A DNA stretch of 50,452 bases, taken from NCBI GenBank assembly GCA_018716385.1, contig DVJZ01000020.1:1-50452 (forward strand), in the 5' to 3' direction. The notes beneath the pieces are model-generated. The model was not told the DNA's origin. It saw only the letters and a program-made list of their open reading frames with translations, and searched no databases. The first letter of the stretch is position 1. Each line of letters opens with the position of its first letter. The position numbers were made by a program, and so were the translations under genes. The stretch is from Candidatus Enterenecus merdae (lineage in GTDB: Bacteria > Bacillota > Clostridia > Oscillospirales > Oscillospiraceae). Below are positions 49,745 to 50,452 of the stretch, piece after piece.

Positions 49745-50452
49745 ATGCAGCCGACCTTATGTACCCGCTGCCAGAAAAACGTGGCAGTCATCTTTGTGAC
49801 CAAGATCGAACAGGGCCAGACCAAGAATGAGGGCCTGTGCCTGAAATGCGCCCGGGAGCTGGGCATCAAACCGGTGGACGACATGATGAAGAAGATGGGC
49901 ATCTCCGACGAGGACTTGGAGTCCATCTCCAGCGAGATGCTCACCGCCTTTGGCGGCGCCGAGGGGCAGGACGGCCTGTCCGCCTCCAGCCAGGACGACG
50001 GGGAGGACGACGGGCGCACAGCCACCTTCCCCTTCCTCAACAAGCTCTTTGGCAGCCAAGGAAACCAGAACCAGAATCAGGGCCAGCCCGGGGGCGAGGG
50101 GGAGGGCCCCCAGCGCCCCGTCCGGGAGGAAAAGGCCCCCAAGGGAGAGCGGTCCCAGAAGCGCAAGTTCCTGGAAAACTATTGCATCTCCCTGACCCGC
50201 AAGGCCGCCGAGGGCAAGCTGGATCGCATCGTGGGCCGGGAGAATGAGATCGAGCGCACCATCCAGATCCTCAACCGCCGACAGAAGAACAACCCCTGCC
50301 TGATCGGGGAGCCCGGCGTGGGCAAGACCGCCATCGCCGAGGGGCTGGCCCAGCGGATCGCCTCCCGGGACGTCCCCTATAAGCTGTTGGACAAGGAGGT
50401 CTATCTGCTGGACCTGACCGCCCTGGTGGCGGGCACCCAGTTCCGGGGCCAG
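49745..50452 (+). CDS. Clp-type AAA+ ATPase with N-terminal zinc finger, truncated by window end
   Basis: The frame is open from ATG 49745 (AAAGGAG upstream) to the last base, 236 codons. The N-terminus has two CxxC pairs (CTRC, CLKC) as in ClpE or McsA-type zinc fingers. An acidic and Gln/Gly-rich linker of about 90 residues follows. AAA domain 1 starts with [22 protein letters not shown] and the Walker [14 protein letters not shown]. No Clp-N repeat is seen, so it is closer to ClpE than ClpC. The rest, including the second AAA domain, lies beyond the window. Confidence 0.88.
   Translation, partial: MQPTLCTRCQKNVAVIFVTKIEQGQTKNEGLCLKCARELGIKPVDDMMKKMGISDEDLESISSEMLTAFGGAEGQDGLSASSQDDGEDDGRTATFPFLNKLFGSQGNQNQNQGQPGGEGEGPQRPVREEKAPKGERSQKRKFLENYCISLTRKAAEGKLDRIVGRENEIERTIQILNRRQKNNPCLIGEPGVGKTAIAEGLAQRIASRDVPYKLLDKEVYLLDLTALVAGTQFRGQ

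Noticed and set aside
1-50452. CRISPR array, rRNA or tRNA genes
   Set aside because: No regularly spaced repeats, no rRNA-like stretches and no tRNA T-loop motifs were seen.

Overview
The window comes from a GC-rich, Gram-positive anaerobe. It is most probably a member of the class Clostridia, in the Oscillospiraceae/Flavonifractor-like group. This is inferred from the content: a rimP-nusA-ylxR-ylxQ-infB-rbfA-nrnA-truB-ribF operon, RqcH, mini-RNase III, a pheST T-box, an alr-mazF block, an ecfA1-ecfA2-ecfT-truA operon and a superoxide reductase. No rRNA or tRNA gene fixes the species. Most of the window is dense, high-GC housekeeping DNA. Nearly every transcription unit I checked has a sigma-A promoter with exact 17-bp spacing.

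Bases 1-4500 are different: lower GC, sparse coding and much decay. The stretch starts inside the 5' end of an IS256-type transposase. It then holds a double-glycine bacteriocin leader separated from its glycine-rich core by a +1 frameshift, with a coupled two-helix protein (candidate immunity). Next come a membrane protein made of three tandem repeats, a multi-helix protein split by an in-frame amber codon, a second and more decayed bacteriocin-like precursor, and an intact possible relative of the split protein. A 66-bp direct repeat ending in ATG occurs twice. I read this as a decaying bacteriocin/immunity island.

Bases 4500-19000 are on the minus strand: the translation-factor operon, a GT2 glycosyltransferase and murI-DUF1934-argS. 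Bases 19150-25714 (plus strand) form one tight operon. It holds a YgbA-family cysteine-rich protein, two half-transporter ABC proteins, and the S, T and double-ATPase subunits of an ECF importer. Its leader carries two TTAG-N6-CTAA boxes, so a metal/iron/haem-type role is suspected. After it come gltX, an acetate-transporter-like gene, superoxide reductase, a methyltransferase, rqcH, mrnC, and the nnrD-lipoprotein-alr-mazF block with an AT-rich gene inserted. Then come a phenylalanine T-box with pheST (PheT has an extra OB domain), a HAD phosphatase, a GDPD-type phosphodiesterase, an RlmI-like methyltransferase, ecfA1A2T-truA, a DUF5711 protein, CvpA and the start of a zinc-finger Clp ATPase.

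The most unusual signal is that infB and truA each have a second copy of their last codons just downstream. Between the two copies lies a short array of GC-rich hairpins, and the two arrays share the same ordered motifs. They look like one family of small structured elements that sit at gene 3' ends and duplicate or replace the gene tail.
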